Made by a program: the position numbers and the translations under genes
Notes under the pieces: model-generated
Told to the model about the DNA's origin: nothing
What the model saw: only the letters and a program-made list of their open reading frames with translations
Database searches by the model: none
Shown: piece after piece, positions 36,745 to 47,752 of the stretch
How the letters are laid out: every line of letters begins with the position of its first letter
How positions within the stretch are numbered: the stretch's first letter is position 1
NCBI GenBank assembly: GCA_019915135.1
Contig: JAHLMK010000018.1
Coordinates: forward strand, 1 to 64,000
Source of the DNA: Strobilurus pachycystidiatus
Taxonomy: Eukaryota > Basidiomycota > Agaricomycetes > Agaricales > Physalacriaceae
Length of the DNA stretch: 64,000 bases
Reading direction: 5' to 3'

Positions 36745-39099
36745 GCCCTCTCACTCCATCCTCTTCCATCAGCACCACCGACTGGGGTGGATGCTCTCTG
36801 TTGTCTGTGTACCTTGTATTGCTCTCGTCTCCCTCTCCTGACTCCCTGTGTCGTTATCCCAGTCTTTCGCTGTGTATAGTATCCTGTTCTCCAATGTGCC
36901 ATAGTCTGCAAGTACCACCTAGAGATCGCATCAATTTGTTCATTGTCAATAAATTTGGACTTCTGCTCAGCCTGTGCACTCTTTCGATGTTTATTTTCCA
37001 CATGCGACCAATTGTACATGGTAATCTCAATTTTCAAGACTCGGTGAGACGCCTGACAGCAATCTCTATGTGACGCCGCGAAGGAGAAACCCTCTTCCAG
37101 AGGCCGCCATCCTGTCCCTGATTTCGACTCCTGGCTGTAAAGAAGCTCTGGTAAGTACGGCTGAGATCTTGGATTTCCTAGTATTGACATTCTTGCGGTC
37201 AGCCCTTTCCGACTCTCAAACAAGACATCACTCTGAGCGCTGAGCAGCTGTGGGACATGAATCTGAGGTCGTGTGATGTTGTTCAATGTGGCGCAGGCCA
37301 CTGTGGGTGCTTGGCAGAAAGGACACTTTGCAGGGTATCTGTTAGGCTGTAATCCTTTACGCGCCGATTCCAAGTTAGAGTGAAAGCAATATATCGACAC
37401 TGTCACTACTCCTAGTATGGGAGTGACTGGCAAGCTGTCACTTGCCTTTAGAACGGCAGCACCGGCGAACGTTGAGTGGCGCACAAGGCCATGCTTTGAG
37501 CTGTTCACCACCAAAAAGCCCTCGAGTGAGATCCGACCGCTGGACGACCATCGGTTGCGCTTGTCTGTGTATCGTAGTGTAAAATTACATCAATGAAGAG
37601 GTGTTACCCTTATTCAATCAGCTATGTGGAAGGGACAAGGCGTCCAATGGAGAAGAGGATGGAGCTACCCGAGATAGCGTTTCCAGCTCGGCCCATTGAC
37701 ACAAAACAATTGACTCCGCTTCGTCAAACTAGAGCGGATAAACAAGACTGCGAATGCCTCGGCAGAATGCCACCCAAGGTCCAAGGACATGATAATTGAA
37801 GTCAAGTTTCAACGTTCGGAAGACCGACCAAAACCAGGGACAGACAAGCAGATCTAGGTAGGACAGGCAGTGAAGCGCATTTAGCAGTCAAGAAACCAAG
37901 GGAGGGAGAAAAGCATGACGAAGCGAAGTCACGGTTGAAGATCACGTCGCGATTACTGTAGTCTGTGTCCCCAATCAGTGGCATAGTCCTATAGTCCTCC
38001 GGTAGGACCACGTCGTAAGAGTTTGAGGGTTCTGACGAAGTCATTTACTTTTTCTAGCACAGATGCAGTCAGTATCAGTCGGTCATGACAATATTTGAAT
38101 GAGAGCAAGACGTTGTATCGTTGTTCGAAATTCGCGGCGTTTCGCGCATACTTGGACCTGCCCTTCATGCCTTCAACATCTGCATAATTCTCTTACGACA
38201 TTATTTTGTTACCATAGATAGTCTGAGCAATTCTTTCGGGAAACATGCTGCTCTGTAACCTTAGCCAAGTTAGCTTCTTTCCATCGCTGACGAATAGCTC
38301 TATCTTAGGGTCCTGCCCTCACTCTGTCGTTGCTTCTCAGAAGTATAGGCCGGTTGGGACTATCCTCGAGTCTATGGAGCCCTGCCGGACGGTTCATAAT
38401 TTGCACACGCTCCTGCAACTACACGCCGGTAACTGCTTGTTGGAACGTGTGCAAATACGATACTCGAGTACGCCTAGTACTAGCGTCCGAGCCATCGCTA
38501 AATGCTTCCGCTCCATCTATGAACGTCCGGCCTTGCGAAATATTACATGTACCAAAGACACATCTCCTTGTGCGGCAAGCGCTAATTTCACACCCGGTGG
38601 CTTGTATCGGCCGAGGGCCCGTTTGGAAAGAATGTTTCATTTCGCATGAAAGGGACCAACGAGGCAAGGACAATCCACCGAACACGCATTCTTTTCGGTC
38701 CCTGGCTCATTCCCGTTCCCTCATATCCGCAAGTCTCAGCGTGGGGTGGTTACTGGTGCGAAGACAGGTATACACGCTCCCTCCCGTGTCTAGTAGACAT
38801 CCGTCGCTGGACTTGGCATGCTTCAGGAATGCGCATAGTCCTACAAGGCCAAATCTTCCCTGTGTGTGGTTGTCATCATCATCTCTCGTAGATGATCGTA
38901 GGTTCTGCGGCGCCGGGGAAATCGTTCTGACCTCCGGTAATTGGAGCGTACTTGCTAGTAACATTTCTTCGATCACCTAGAATTCGAAGCTTGTCTCTAT
39001 ACCTCATGGGATATGCACAACTCATACTAGTGAGCGGTGACATTTCATTTACGCCACGAACGGGATTCTATCAGCATCTAGGCGTCAATTAATATGCGA
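36745..39099. other. Intergenic region, no confident gene
   Basis: A minus frame at 37802-38044 starts with ATG and has balanced composition over its first 45 residues (MTSSEPSNSYDVVLPEDYRT), but it ends without any domain; it could be a short gene or first exon (confidence about 0.2). Frames at 38245-38980 overlap on both strands and none stands out. Confidence 0.4.
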
Positions 39100-39378
39100 C
39101 TATGGAAAACATTTCACCTGCGCCACTCTCTCATTGCTGGTTTCTCGCACTGTGAACTCATTGAACCATTCGACTGTGTCAGTGACTTCATCAGCATAGA
39201 AAAATCTGAAAACTCGTCCCGCACCCCGAACTCCCTTCGTCCTTTGTTCGACCTGCTGAATGTGCATCTGGACATTCTGAGGTGGACCTGTACCATCGAG
39301 AAGTCGACATGATAACTTACTGTCAGCTGCGTACCAATCCCTCACCAGGGGGGCGCCATGATGGATCACCACGTTCAC
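39100..39378 (-). CDS. Short hypothetical open frame or exon
   Basis: A minus-strand frame of about 90 residues ends at TAG 39100-39102. Its composition is balanced with aromatic residues (VFRFFYADEVTDTVEWFNEF), unlike the low-complexity shadows nearby. There is no ATG at its 5' end, so it would be a last exon or a fragment; a 33 bp GTAAGT..CAG stretch at 39288-39320 is divisible by three and may or may not be removed. No family is recognised. Confidence 0.3.
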   Translation of the reverse strand: MNVVIHHGAPLVRDWYAADSKLSCRLLDGTGPPQNVQMHIQQVEQRTKGVRGAGRVFRFFYADEVTDTVEWFNEFTVRETSNERVAQVKCFP

Positions 39379-39666
39379 TCCTCATTTTCCTTCGCACCAT
39401 GAAACAAAGGTCAAATCACTTTACCGCTGATTTGTTGGAGGACAGCGAGCCAGACGTGGTCTTCTATCGTGCTAGTGATTGACCGATCCGTCCGCGAATG
39501 AAGAACCAGTCGGTAGATGGAAGTATTACTAGATCAGACCTCCCTTACTGTGCGCGCCTTGGCCTGATTAAGTTGATGAAAATCGGTTTTCTCGACATGA
39601 AGAAGTGAATATAGGACATGGATACACACGATCCCGAGATGAAGTCTAATGTCAAGCATTCTTCGC

Positions 39667-40890
39667 TTACAGCTCCCCAAACCCACCTCCGTGTCCATGA
39701 AAGTTTCCCCCACCGTTCTTCAACGCCTCCTCAAAATCGATCATGTCCGAAAAGCCGCCGTGTAACAAAGCGAGGCGTTGGGCTTCTTGCTTTCGGGCAA
39801 TCTCCTCCTCCTCGGGCGTCAAGTGTTCTACGTCTGCGTCGGACTCGGGATGCATATCGAATGTGGCCTGGGCGTCGGAGACGGAAGACGGGTCCTCGAG
39901 GATCTGGTCAAAGAACCGGCTCAAGGCGTCGAGCTTGAACGGTCCTATGGTGGCAGAGTCAGTCTCCGGTAGCAGGTGGGTCGGGAGACATACCACGATA
40001 CCGAACAGCCTCTCCCCCGCCAGGCGTGTAGATCAAGACTTTGTTCCTCTCCCCTACCGCCTCCTTTGTTTTCTCGCCCTTCTTACGAGCCTCCGCCAAA
40101 CCGAGAGCTACAGAAGTCTTCCCCCTCCTATCTCTGTGCCTCGCAAAGGAGATACCCTGGCCGGCGTATTTGTTCGACAGGATGTGCCAGACGAGGGGGG
40201 TCTGCACGCACTTTTCATCAGGCGACGACTTGTCTGGCAGTGGATTGTGAGCGTACCTTCTTTTCCTGAGATAATAGCAGAACTCTGAACCCCTCGTCGC
40301 TCACTCTGCCGTCGCGCCGCGCGATCCACCGCCTCACGCCATCAAAATCATGCAGCTTGTAGGGCGGGTACGGGATACGCCGGAGTGCAAAGTAGTACAG
40401 CGCGGACGCCGTCGGGGGAGAGTCGAGTTCCAAAGAGGAGTAGGGGATCGAAGGTAGGGATGATCCGCGAGGGAACACGGTGATCGCAGGGAAATCCAGG
40501 GTCTGGGTGGACCGTCAGCGACTGGGGGAGACGAGGTGGATAACACGTACCTGTAGCTGCTCCGTACACAACGCCACGTTGACATCTTCATCGCAGTTCA
40601 CAGCGTACACCGGCACCCAGGGGTAGATTCCTAGGGCTGCTCTGGGGAGCTCCGTGGAAAGGGAGGAGGACGCAAGGGAAGATGGGGTAAGGAAGACGGC
40701 GAGGGATGTTTCCTGGGCAAGCGACAAGCATCAGAATCACTTCCAGCGGGACGGTAAACGAACGCACATTCCTCTCCATAACACTGTCCCAGCCGTTCGC
40801 GTCTAGCATCTTCACCTGCGAATCGGGTGGAAAGAGCGCTCCTTGCGCTGATCCAGCGATGGCGGCCGCGAGTAGGGATGCGAGCAGCAT
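39667..40890 (-). CDS. Secreted thioredoxin-fold protein, PDI/MPD1-like, CXXC absent
   Basis: Five exons: 40768-40890, 40551-40712, 40257-40502, 39994-40210 and 39667-39944, with introns of 46-55 bp, give 341 residues from ATG 40890. A signal peptide (MLLASLLAAAIAGSAQG) is followed by a short linker and a thioredoxin-like domain. The NCDED...LC and FPAITVFPRG motifs match the second half of the PDI fold. The position where PDI relatives carry WCGHC reads FLTPSSLASSSLS, so the redox pair is missing and oxidase or isomerase activity is unlikely. A second domain runs from TASALYYFALRRIPYPP to VLIYTPGGG. The C-terminal RKQEAQRLALLHGGFSDMID segment is, from memory, conserved in fungal relatives. 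There is no clear HDEL/KDEL. A decayed inverted duplicate lies at 43439-44280. A chaperone-like role in the secretory pathway is inference. Confidence 0.85.
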
Positions 40891-40941
40891 GCTAGTTTCG
40901 ACGAGTACGAGCTACTGCGTCTCTGGCGTGAGGAAAAGCCC

Positions 40942-41012
40942 GCAAACGAAATATCGCGAATCGACATGGCAGTCCGGGTATAAGCACTCAAACGACCACG
41001 TGGTGCATTTCT
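40942..41012 (-). promoter_or_regulatory. Promoter block with E-box CACGTG, shared with the duplicate gene
   Basis: About 50-120 bp upstream of the ATG at 40890 lies a block that reads, toward the gene, CCACGTGGTCGTTT...ACTGCCATGTCGATT...TTTCGTTTG. The same block in the same gene-relative orientation sits at 43266-43336, upstream of the decayed copy. CACGTG (40997-41002) is the classic site for basic helix-loop-helix factors; which factor binds here is unknown. Confidence 0.6.
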
Positions 41013-42546
41013 CATCTTCGGATCAGCGGGTCCGTTTGGTTGCCTGTCCTATCCCGGTCATGTCGAGCGCTTGCTGTTACCGGTAACCTGCAGGCCATGT
41101 CAAACGTATCCCAAACACCGCGGTGGGAATCGGTCGGATCCGGTTGCATCTCGGGGCGTAACATTGCAACCTACTAACCGATAGCTTTGACTCCCAGTCC
41201 CCCCGGTACCGCAGGCTTCCACTGGCGTGTCCTGGCGCTGGGAGCCCCACTTACTATTACAGGTTTTTGGGTCATGGTCCTATACTCCTTTGGCGACGAT
41301 TTTGGAAACGTCTACGATCTCGATTCGTACCGTTACATGTCTATTATCCGCTCCGGTGCCATTTTTGGATATCGCTTAACTTCGCTCAAGTGCCCATCGC
41401 TCACACATCCGGCTTGGGGTTCTTTCCAGATGTAATATCATCATAGTATGCCATTTTTTTCTTGAAAGTTCAAGCTGTGCTCGTCGAACAAGCTTCACCG
41501 TGTCGCCAATCCGCCTTGAGACGGAGCCACTGCATACTAGGCGTAGTTCACGACCATGTCTTCATGCACACTCATTGGAAAGGACTGAGTAACAGACGTG
41601 TCTGCTTTATTACTCTCTATTATTGAGTACAGTGAATGACCCGAGAACACGACAGCAGAGTAGAGGACGAACTTCAAGCTCCAAGGCCGGGGCGGCGTCT
41701 TTGACCTTGCTTTTGGAATCGTGTGTCTTTATCCATGTCTTCCATTCAGACTTTCACAGGCAAAACACATTCATGAGCGAACCAAGTCGCACTCACCCAG
41801 TAGGACATGAGCGCACGGACTAAAGTTGGTCTTGTCTACTAAACCCACCTACCATGAATCGCTGGTGGCTCGGTAATAGCTGCTGCACAGCAAATACGAG
41901 AAGCTTGATGTTGGTTCTTGCCTACCGCGGCCTTGACGCCAGCGCGCATTTCGCTGTGGTTTTATGTTTTCCGCGGATAAAAACAATATATTCCCTATGG
42001 TGTGCATGTCAGACGAGAGACCGTTGTTGGCTTTCTGTGTTCCAGAGTAGAGTAAAGAACCAGAGATACGAAGAATGAGCGTGCATCAAAAGAATCGCGG
42101 CAAAAAGGTCGGCTTGGAACGAGGAGCGAGCAATGTATCCGCTGAGGGATGGACGCCCGTACAAGAGTATACATTACATGACTGAGACCTGAAGATTCAG
42201 TAAATGGTCTAGTCAAAAGGGAGGCCTTTTGAAGATATGCAGAAACAGGCGCAACGTTACGTAGAAACCCTGTCAAGTAAATATACAGGCAGAATTCGTA
42301 AATTGTATGAACGAATCAGGGAAAGTAAAGTTCAATCCAGCAGATAACAAACGCGCGCCCGGTACGGCACCCGTACACACAGTAGTAAGCCTTTTTGTGA
42401 CAAGATCAAGACATACGAGCACCGGGCGGGACGCTGAATGCAATGCGCCCCACGATAGCGGCGAAGAAATAGGCGGACCAAGATAGGGACATCCGAGTCG
42501 ATGGGGCTAAGTCAGGCGTCGTCGAGGTATCCAATGAGTCATTGAG
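41013..42546. other. Intergenic region, no confident gene
   Basis: A plus frame at 41187-41435 starts with ATG and encodes hydrophobic stretches, but it has no partner exons or recognisable motif, so I do not call it. Nothing else is supported in this 1.5 kb. Confidence 0.45.
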
Positions 42547-43068
42547 TCACAGTGTGGTCCAAAGACAATCCCAGTGACATTCATACTGATTTGTTGGTCG
42601 TGGAAAGAAAGAGACGAGGATTTCGGACATGACTCGGAGTGGCGAGCGTACCCTAGAAATTGTCTTGAACAGAAAGATATTCAAAGACTCGCGTTCGAAT
42701 ACAATGACATTGATCTTGGGATAAACACGTCTACGACGTTGGAATAGTCCTTCTCCCGCTTTCTTCGTAGTCTCCAGAAGTGCGTAATCTGCGTCTTTTT
42801 CCTGGTCAGAAGGGTAGTAGCTAGTGTGCTTTGCGTGCAACCTATGGGCCACGGCCATTTCGCCGTGTAGGGAGTCAACATTTAGAACCGAGTATGAAGA
42901 GGTTTTACGGATGCCAGCGTCATTAGGTGCCAATACGACACGCAGGAAGCGAGGGATAGGAGGAGGTACGAAGCTGGCCGAGGGAAGATCATATGAGACA
43001 TCGTGCAAACAGAAAAGCAGGGAAACTCGCGTCTCTATGGATGCGAGAAAAGCGAAAAACGGGTCCAA
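42547..43068 (-). CDS. Hypothetical open frame, possibly a last exon
   Basis: A 173-codon minus frame ends at 42547. Its composition is balanced (for example YPSDQEKDADYALLETTKKA), but its first codon is TTG and the first ATG lies well inside. A 46 bp GTAAGT..TAG intron-like stretch at 43034-43079 would join an upstream frame, but the join creates a TAG, so no upstream exon can be assigned. No family is recognised. The expected promoter side is occupied by the promoter block of the decayed thioredoxin-fold gene. Confidence 0.3.
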   Translation of the reverse strand: MDPFFAFLASIETRVSLLFCLHDVSYDLPSASFVPPPIPRFLRVVLAPNDAGIRKTSSYSVLNVDSLHGEMAVAHRLHAKHTSYYPSDQEKDADYALLETTKKAGEGLFQRRRRVYPKINVIVFERESLNIFLFKTISRVRSPLRVMSEILVSFFPRPTNQYECHWDCLWTTL

Positions 43069-43265
43069 GGATTGGACTTACAGTGACTCCCAGATTCGGC
43101 GCCCAAGACAGATGCAGTCAATCACAGACCCGGAAGCTGCGCGACAAATGCGAGTACCGGTAGATCCACACCTGTCGCGGTCGAAGGAGCCTGCTTACAA
43201 GTTTACATGGCGCAGCAGTGAAGGTAAAGACAAAGCCGAGCCGAGCCGTAGAGCCGCAGACGTGT

Positions 43266-43336
43266 GAAAGATACCACGTGGTCGTTTTAGAGCTCATTCC
43301 CGAACTGCCATGTCGATTCTCAGTCTTTCGTTTGAG
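43266..43336 (+). promoter_or_regulatory. Duplicated promoter block with E-box CACGTG
   Basis: This is the counterpart of 40942-41012, in the same orientation relative to its gene, about 100 bp before the ATG of the decayed copy at 43439. CACGTG is at 43275-43280. The match over about 70 bp is closer than the coding parts show, which suggests either recent duplication with relaxed coding constraint or a retained regulatory function. Confidence 0.6.
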
Positions 43337-43438
43337 ACGTTTCCCGCACTGTCTGCACATGGCGAACACACAAACAGAAAACAGGGCCCCATACACGCGA
43401 AGATACGAGGCTAGGGTAATCAGCACACGATCAGCTGC

Positions 43439-44280
43439 ATGCCCCATGCTACGGCCGCCATCGCTGGCTTGGTGTAAGAAGCGTTTTGCACACCCGACTC
43501 GGAGGCCAAGATAATAGATGAACTGGCGGGGACGGTCCTCTGGAAATGGATGTGCGTTTTTCCCTTTTTTTCAATCACCCTCCATGAATTCATCGTCCTC
43601 TGCTGACACTTGGCTCAGAAAACGTATCTTATCGTCTTCCCATTATATCACCGCATCTCTTCCACCGCTCGCCTGCCCTCTCATTACGGCTCACTCTGTT
43701 CGAGACCTTCGCATCGCTCATTCTTCCCTCGTGGATCCTCCCTCCCCCTCACGCCACCCTCCGCCCCCCGGACGACCTTTGCGCGGGAGTACATGTACCT
43801 CGCCGCATCCCGAACCACCCCCGTCCAGTGTCGATGAGTGGTGTAGTGCACTGATGAGAAGAGTACGCATACCCCCTCCTTTGGCGCATCCTCTCTCACA
43901 AATTTGCCGGCCAGTGGACCACCTTTGCAGCGCATCTCGATATGAGGGGGACACCTCCGACCCCTTTGGTTTGGCGCAGGGGGAGACGAAGGAGGGGGGA
44001 AGAATATTGATTTACCCGCTAGGCAAGGTGCTCCATAACGGTACGTCCCCACTCGAACCCACTCACTGAAGAAGACTTAAACCGGTTCCAATAGAATCTT
44101 TCAAGCTCGCAGCCTGTTCTCGATGGCCTGCACAAGGACACTAGGTCACGTTTAACACGGACCTTGGCTCCAGCTCAGGATCACAGGCGGGACAATTGCC
44201 ACCCGACGATCACAAGAGTGTCGCGGCTTCTCGAGCGCCTTCGATTTTGAGGTGACTATGGAGGAGGTTATGAGGATGTA
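43439..44280 (+). pseudogene. Decayed inverted duplicate of the PDI-like gene at 39667-40890
   Basis: The copy starts at ATG 43439 with a recognisable leader (AAIAG at the same place) but has an in-frame TAA at 43475-43477. The next segment, F-x-x-PDS-x-x-K-x-x-D, aligns with parent exon 1. Splice positions match: donor GTGCG at 43552 and acceptor CAG ending 43618; exon 2/3 sequence with the shared motif FPRGSSLP near 43718-43745; a large loss before LLWRILSHKFAGQ (parent LVWHILSNKYAGQ); a frame break at a G-run near 43946-43950; donor GTACGT at 44041; and acceptor TAG before a segment matching parent FKLDALSR, starting at about 44094. Weak similarity continues to a GATTTTGAGG match at about 44247-44256. 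A functional protein is not possible from this copy. Confidence 0.8.
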
Positions 44281-45485
44281 ACTCTGACTTACTATTGTTT
44301 GTTTTCACGCTCAATGTCACGTCGACAAAAACCACACCTTTGACTTAGGCGCGTCTGTCCAATATGGCATGGACGCACGCTGTAAATACCGTTGCGTCTA
44401 CTACTACTACCTCGAGACATCGGTGTACGTTGGAACAGTTAAGCACACTGGAACACTGCATCGCACTGACTCGCCCAAGCCATCAGCAGTACTGGGGATA
44501 GTGGCATGCTTGCCAAGTACAAACATGATCCTTGGAGAAGAATCTGGAGGACAATCTAAAACTATATCAGACCTTCGGAATTCGCGCGCGCCCGGTGAGG
44601 GATTGGCGCATGGCTTGACGTGAGTATTCATGCTCGAAACAAGTGCGCGATGACAATCTCATAGGCACGGCACACGCGCCATGATCCGAGTTATGCAGTG
44701 CCTCTAACACGAAAGCTCAACAGAAACGAGTGACGGGAGCTTAGTACCAGGCGCTATTCTGTGTACTACTTTAGAATCTAGACTGGCCAAAAAATCACGA
44801 TGCAACTCCGTTGAGCCACCGACAATTGGTTAATTCTTCGATGTTATGTGTATGGTAGATGATAGCATCCCGGTTTGTGGCGCAAGTCGAAAAGTCTAGA
44901 AGGACGTCGAGACGTAGTATTAGTATAAACATGCTTTCGCCTTCCGACTGGGGATTTGAGCCATCGAAGATAAAGACAGACCAATCAGCATATCGACTCG
45001 ACATCATGCGAAGTACGAAGGGATCTTCGAGTGTCGTCAGATCTCGGATGCCAGCAAGAAAAACGATGACTGTACCAAACACCTATACGTGCGCTTGTCC
45101 GCTGAAAGTGGGGAGCACAGTCAAACAGGTACATAGACGAATAAGACCCGGTCAGCCGCTGGGGCAATCAGGCGCGAAATATTGGAGCTTGGCGACACTA
45201 GGAACATTGATTTGTAACTGACGTCGTCGAGCCTACCCTCAAAGAAAACCACGCATCCAGAATCGAGATGTAAATGTGATTCGGAGGGCCCTACGAAGAA
45301 CAAGGCAGGTCCGAAGGCTGTGCTCCGTCGCATCTTGGCTGTGCTCGTCATTGCCCTTGAATACATGTTTCCATTATGCATGCGTGCGATCCACGTCAAA
45401 TGACAAAGACTGCCTTGCATCCGTGTTGGACGGACGCGTTGCGAGGCATACAAATAAATATGGTTATAGCTATGAGCCCAACACC
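44281..45485. other. Intergenic region, no confident gene
   Basis: Frames of 80-120 codons overlap on opposite strands. None shows a domain, a plausible start with balanced composition, or joinable exons. Confidence 0.5.
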
Positions 45486-46374
45486 CTACGTCAAAACATC
45501 GTCATATGCTCCCCAAAATTGAACCGTTTCCGCCTCGTACCCAGTCTCCGTGACAAGGTAATCATCAGGGAATCCGGTCATTCCGCCAACCGTCCCATTC
45601 ACCAGCCATTGAGCAAGGACATTCAATGCTCGGATGTCATCCTTCTCTTGAGCGTGTGAGGTGTCCGTCCGGTACCAAGGTTCACTACCCCACTTGGCTT
45701 TGACATCACGAGAGGCACCAATAGGTAGACTAGTATCAAAGTCGATGATGACAGCGCGTTTGTCGGCAGCAAGGACGATATTGCCTGGCCTGATGTCGCC
45801 GTGGACGACACCAAGAGCGTGGATATGGAGTAGGCCTTGGCGGACGTCGTTGATAATAGCAGGCACATCGAGGACGTCGTGCTGAAGGACCGCCTCGTAA
45901 AGGGTCTTCCCATGCAAATCCCACGCCAACCCAACCAAGTATCCGTTCGCCGCCTTTGCCCCGAGGTATCGACAGACATTCGGATGATCCCGAGTTGCAA
46001 TACGCTCGGCAATCAGTGCTTCGCGCAAGAACACGTCAGCCGCCCAAGTGCCTCCCTCGCTTGTCCCAGTGATGAGTCCCTCAAAGGTCTTGAGGTACAC
46101 CTCGTGACCTGTGCTGGGGCTCAGCAAAGCGCCTGGTCTTGTGGCATACCTGCTGACCTTGGCGCGGTTCAAAAATAGTGAGACCATCCGCACGGGCGAG
46201 ATAGTACGATCTCGGGATCAGTTGAGCGCTCTCAGCAACCACCAGCGGGAAAGGGGCGGGTTCCTTGGTTTCGCCGCAAAAGTAGTCCTGGCCGTCATTC
46301 CAGAGAACTGTGGTGGAGCGGTCCCAGTTGGCGTCAAACGACGCATACGCAAGAATCACCCTGCGATCAGTCAT
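45486..46374 (-). CDS. Protein-kinase-like protein
   Basis: Two exons, 46158-46374 and 45486-46108, joined by a 49 bp GTCAGC..CAG intron, give 279 residues from ATG 46374. The join restores a kinase fold: a beta-3 Lys in EVYLK (79), an alpha-C helix Glu in LREALIAER, the hinge LVGLAWDLHGKTL, a catalytic loop HGDIRPGN with Asp at 177, and a metal-binding DFD (195-197) in place of DFG. GSEPWYRTD stands where the APE segment is expected. There is no clear glycine-rich loop in the N-terminal 70 residues. The catalytic Asp, loop Asn and DFD Asp are present, so activity cannot be excluded; the domain is compact and ends soon after the F helix. The start codon is only 65 bp from the inverted-repeat element at 46440, which therefore replaces most of the usual promoter. 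Confidence 0.8.
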
Positions 46375-46458
46375 AGTGACGGGAGCTGACAAGGTGGCCT
46401 TGTAGAATCTTCGAACAGACTGTCCGAGACGGACAACCCCATCAGCAAGTCGGGAGGC

Positions 46459-46499
46459 GTGTAATCGGTGTAATCCTACGCCGATTACACCGATTACAC
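46459..46499. repeat. Perfect 17 bp hairpin within the left end of the inverted-repeat element
   Basis: The arms are GTGTAATCGGTGTAATC (46459-46475) and its exact complement (46483-46499), around a 7-base loop. Each arm holds two GTGTAATC words. More GTGTAAT and ATTACAC words follow at 46515-46605 and 47640-47735. Confidence 0.9.
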
Positions 46500-46939
46500 C
46501 TTTTTGGGAAGGTGTAATCTCAAAAGGTACATACGTATTTTCTGCCCTCGAGGTGTAATTCGTGTCCAGGCGCTGGCAGGCGGATTACACCTAGATTACA
46601 CCCAAATCACAGACAGTTTTTCGGCCTCAGATTCAAACAGTAGATGGAATGCAAAGAAGATCACATTGCAATGCTAAAAACACTACCGTCTAACTACAAA
46701 TATTGTTATGGAGCCCATGCGTCGTCTTTCCCGCTATCGAGACACTAGAAAACAGAGCAGATGCGAGTAGTCAAATCAAACAGCTAACAAAGTGAGCATA
46801 CCATTTGTCTGCATCATCCAATGGACACCACTTTTGCTCCGCGTGATCCCGCCGTCAACGCGCATCGTGGCCGATTCGCCGAAACACGCAAGCGCATCAA
46901 TGTTGTCCTGCTGAATATCCAGTCACGCCAGAAGGCGTC

Positions 46940-47220
46940 GCAGTCCTCGTCCTCGAGCACGGCGACGTATTTGTGATCGTACGGCTAGGGAATGTTCTCG
47001 TCCGCAACTGGGATATGTCCTCCGTCGTCGTCGTTTACAGTCCTCGTCCACGGTCATCCACGGCCAACGATGTATCCTCTTCCACGCCTGGAGAAATGTC
47101 CTCGTCCGCGGCTGGCAGTCCTCGTCCAAATGGTGGCCTCGTCCAAAGGTATCGTCCTCGTCCGTGATCGTCCTCGTCCATGATCGTCCTCGTCCTCGTC
47201 CTCGTCCTCGTCCGTGAGAC
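46940..47220. repeat. Degenerate CGTCCT/TCGTCC simple repeat
   Basis: The words TCCTCGTCC and CGTCCTCGTC recur irregularly and become a pure run near 47176-47212. Reading frames through it (Asp-Glu-Asp on one strand, Arg-Thr on another) are by-products of the repeat. Confidence 0.8.
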
Positions 47221-47752
47221 TGTCTGTCCTGGTCCGTGAGCGTGAAACGTTGCAGAGCGTCGTTCTCCGTCGCTGAAGGTCGAATTGCCGTCGTGGGCAG
47301 AGCGGGGCGGATTGCAGCGAAGATGATGGAAGGGAACGAAAATAATCATCGCGGAGTTTGAAAGCGACGTGTACATACACGTGGTGATCGCTTGCGGCTT
47401 GCGTCACCTTTTTCGGACTTGGTCAAATCTTGCCCAACCGGCTCAGTGGAGCCAAGGCTTACAGTAAGACAGGGCTCATACATAGTAGTGCAAGCCGCGC
47501 AAAGGGCTCAGTGCAGTGCATAAGAAATGTGTCCCTCATCCACATAAAACCATCTGAATGACCACATTTGACTTGCTAGCAAATTACCAGCAATTTCTTG
47601 TTTCTGAGCTAAGATAGAGTGTAGAGAGTGTAAGGTGTAAAGGTGTATTCAGAGCATTTCCGCGTAGAGCGTGTAAAATTGGACCCTGATTTACACCGAT
47701 TTAGACGATTATGCCGATTACGCCGAATTACACGCCTCCGAACTTGCTGATG

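Larger units (their letters stand above)
46440..47752. mobile_element. Non-autonomous terminal-inverted-repeat element
   Basis: The left end, CATCAGCAAGT(C)GGGAGGCGTGTAAT, recurs inverted at the right end (about 47717-47752) over roughly 36 bp with few mismatches, giving a 1313 bp element. GTGTAATC words continue inward at both ends. No transposase frame is present; the interior holds a CGTCCT-type low-complexity tract. No convincing target-site duplication is visible (at most CC), so the mode of spread is unclear. It lies directly upstream of the kinase-like gene. Confidence 0.6.

Noticed and set aside
36366..37514. 382-codon minus frame overlapping the end of the AAA ATPase gene
   Set aside because: Its 3' half is antisense to the Ser/Lys/Glu-rich exon 13, which naturally lacks stops on the other strand; there is no ATG start and no domain.
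41187..41435. 82-codon plus frame with hydrophobic stretches
   Set aside because: Isolated, no exon partners or motif; cannot be told from chance.
43118..43447. 109-codon minus frame with a membrane-like N terminus
   Set aside because: It is antisense to the duplicated promoter block and first exon of the decayed PDI-like copy, which explains the sequence.
46923..47407. Minus frames with Asp-Glu-Asp and Arg-Thr repeats
   Set aside because: Direct translations of the CGTCCT simple repeat inside the inverted-repeat element.
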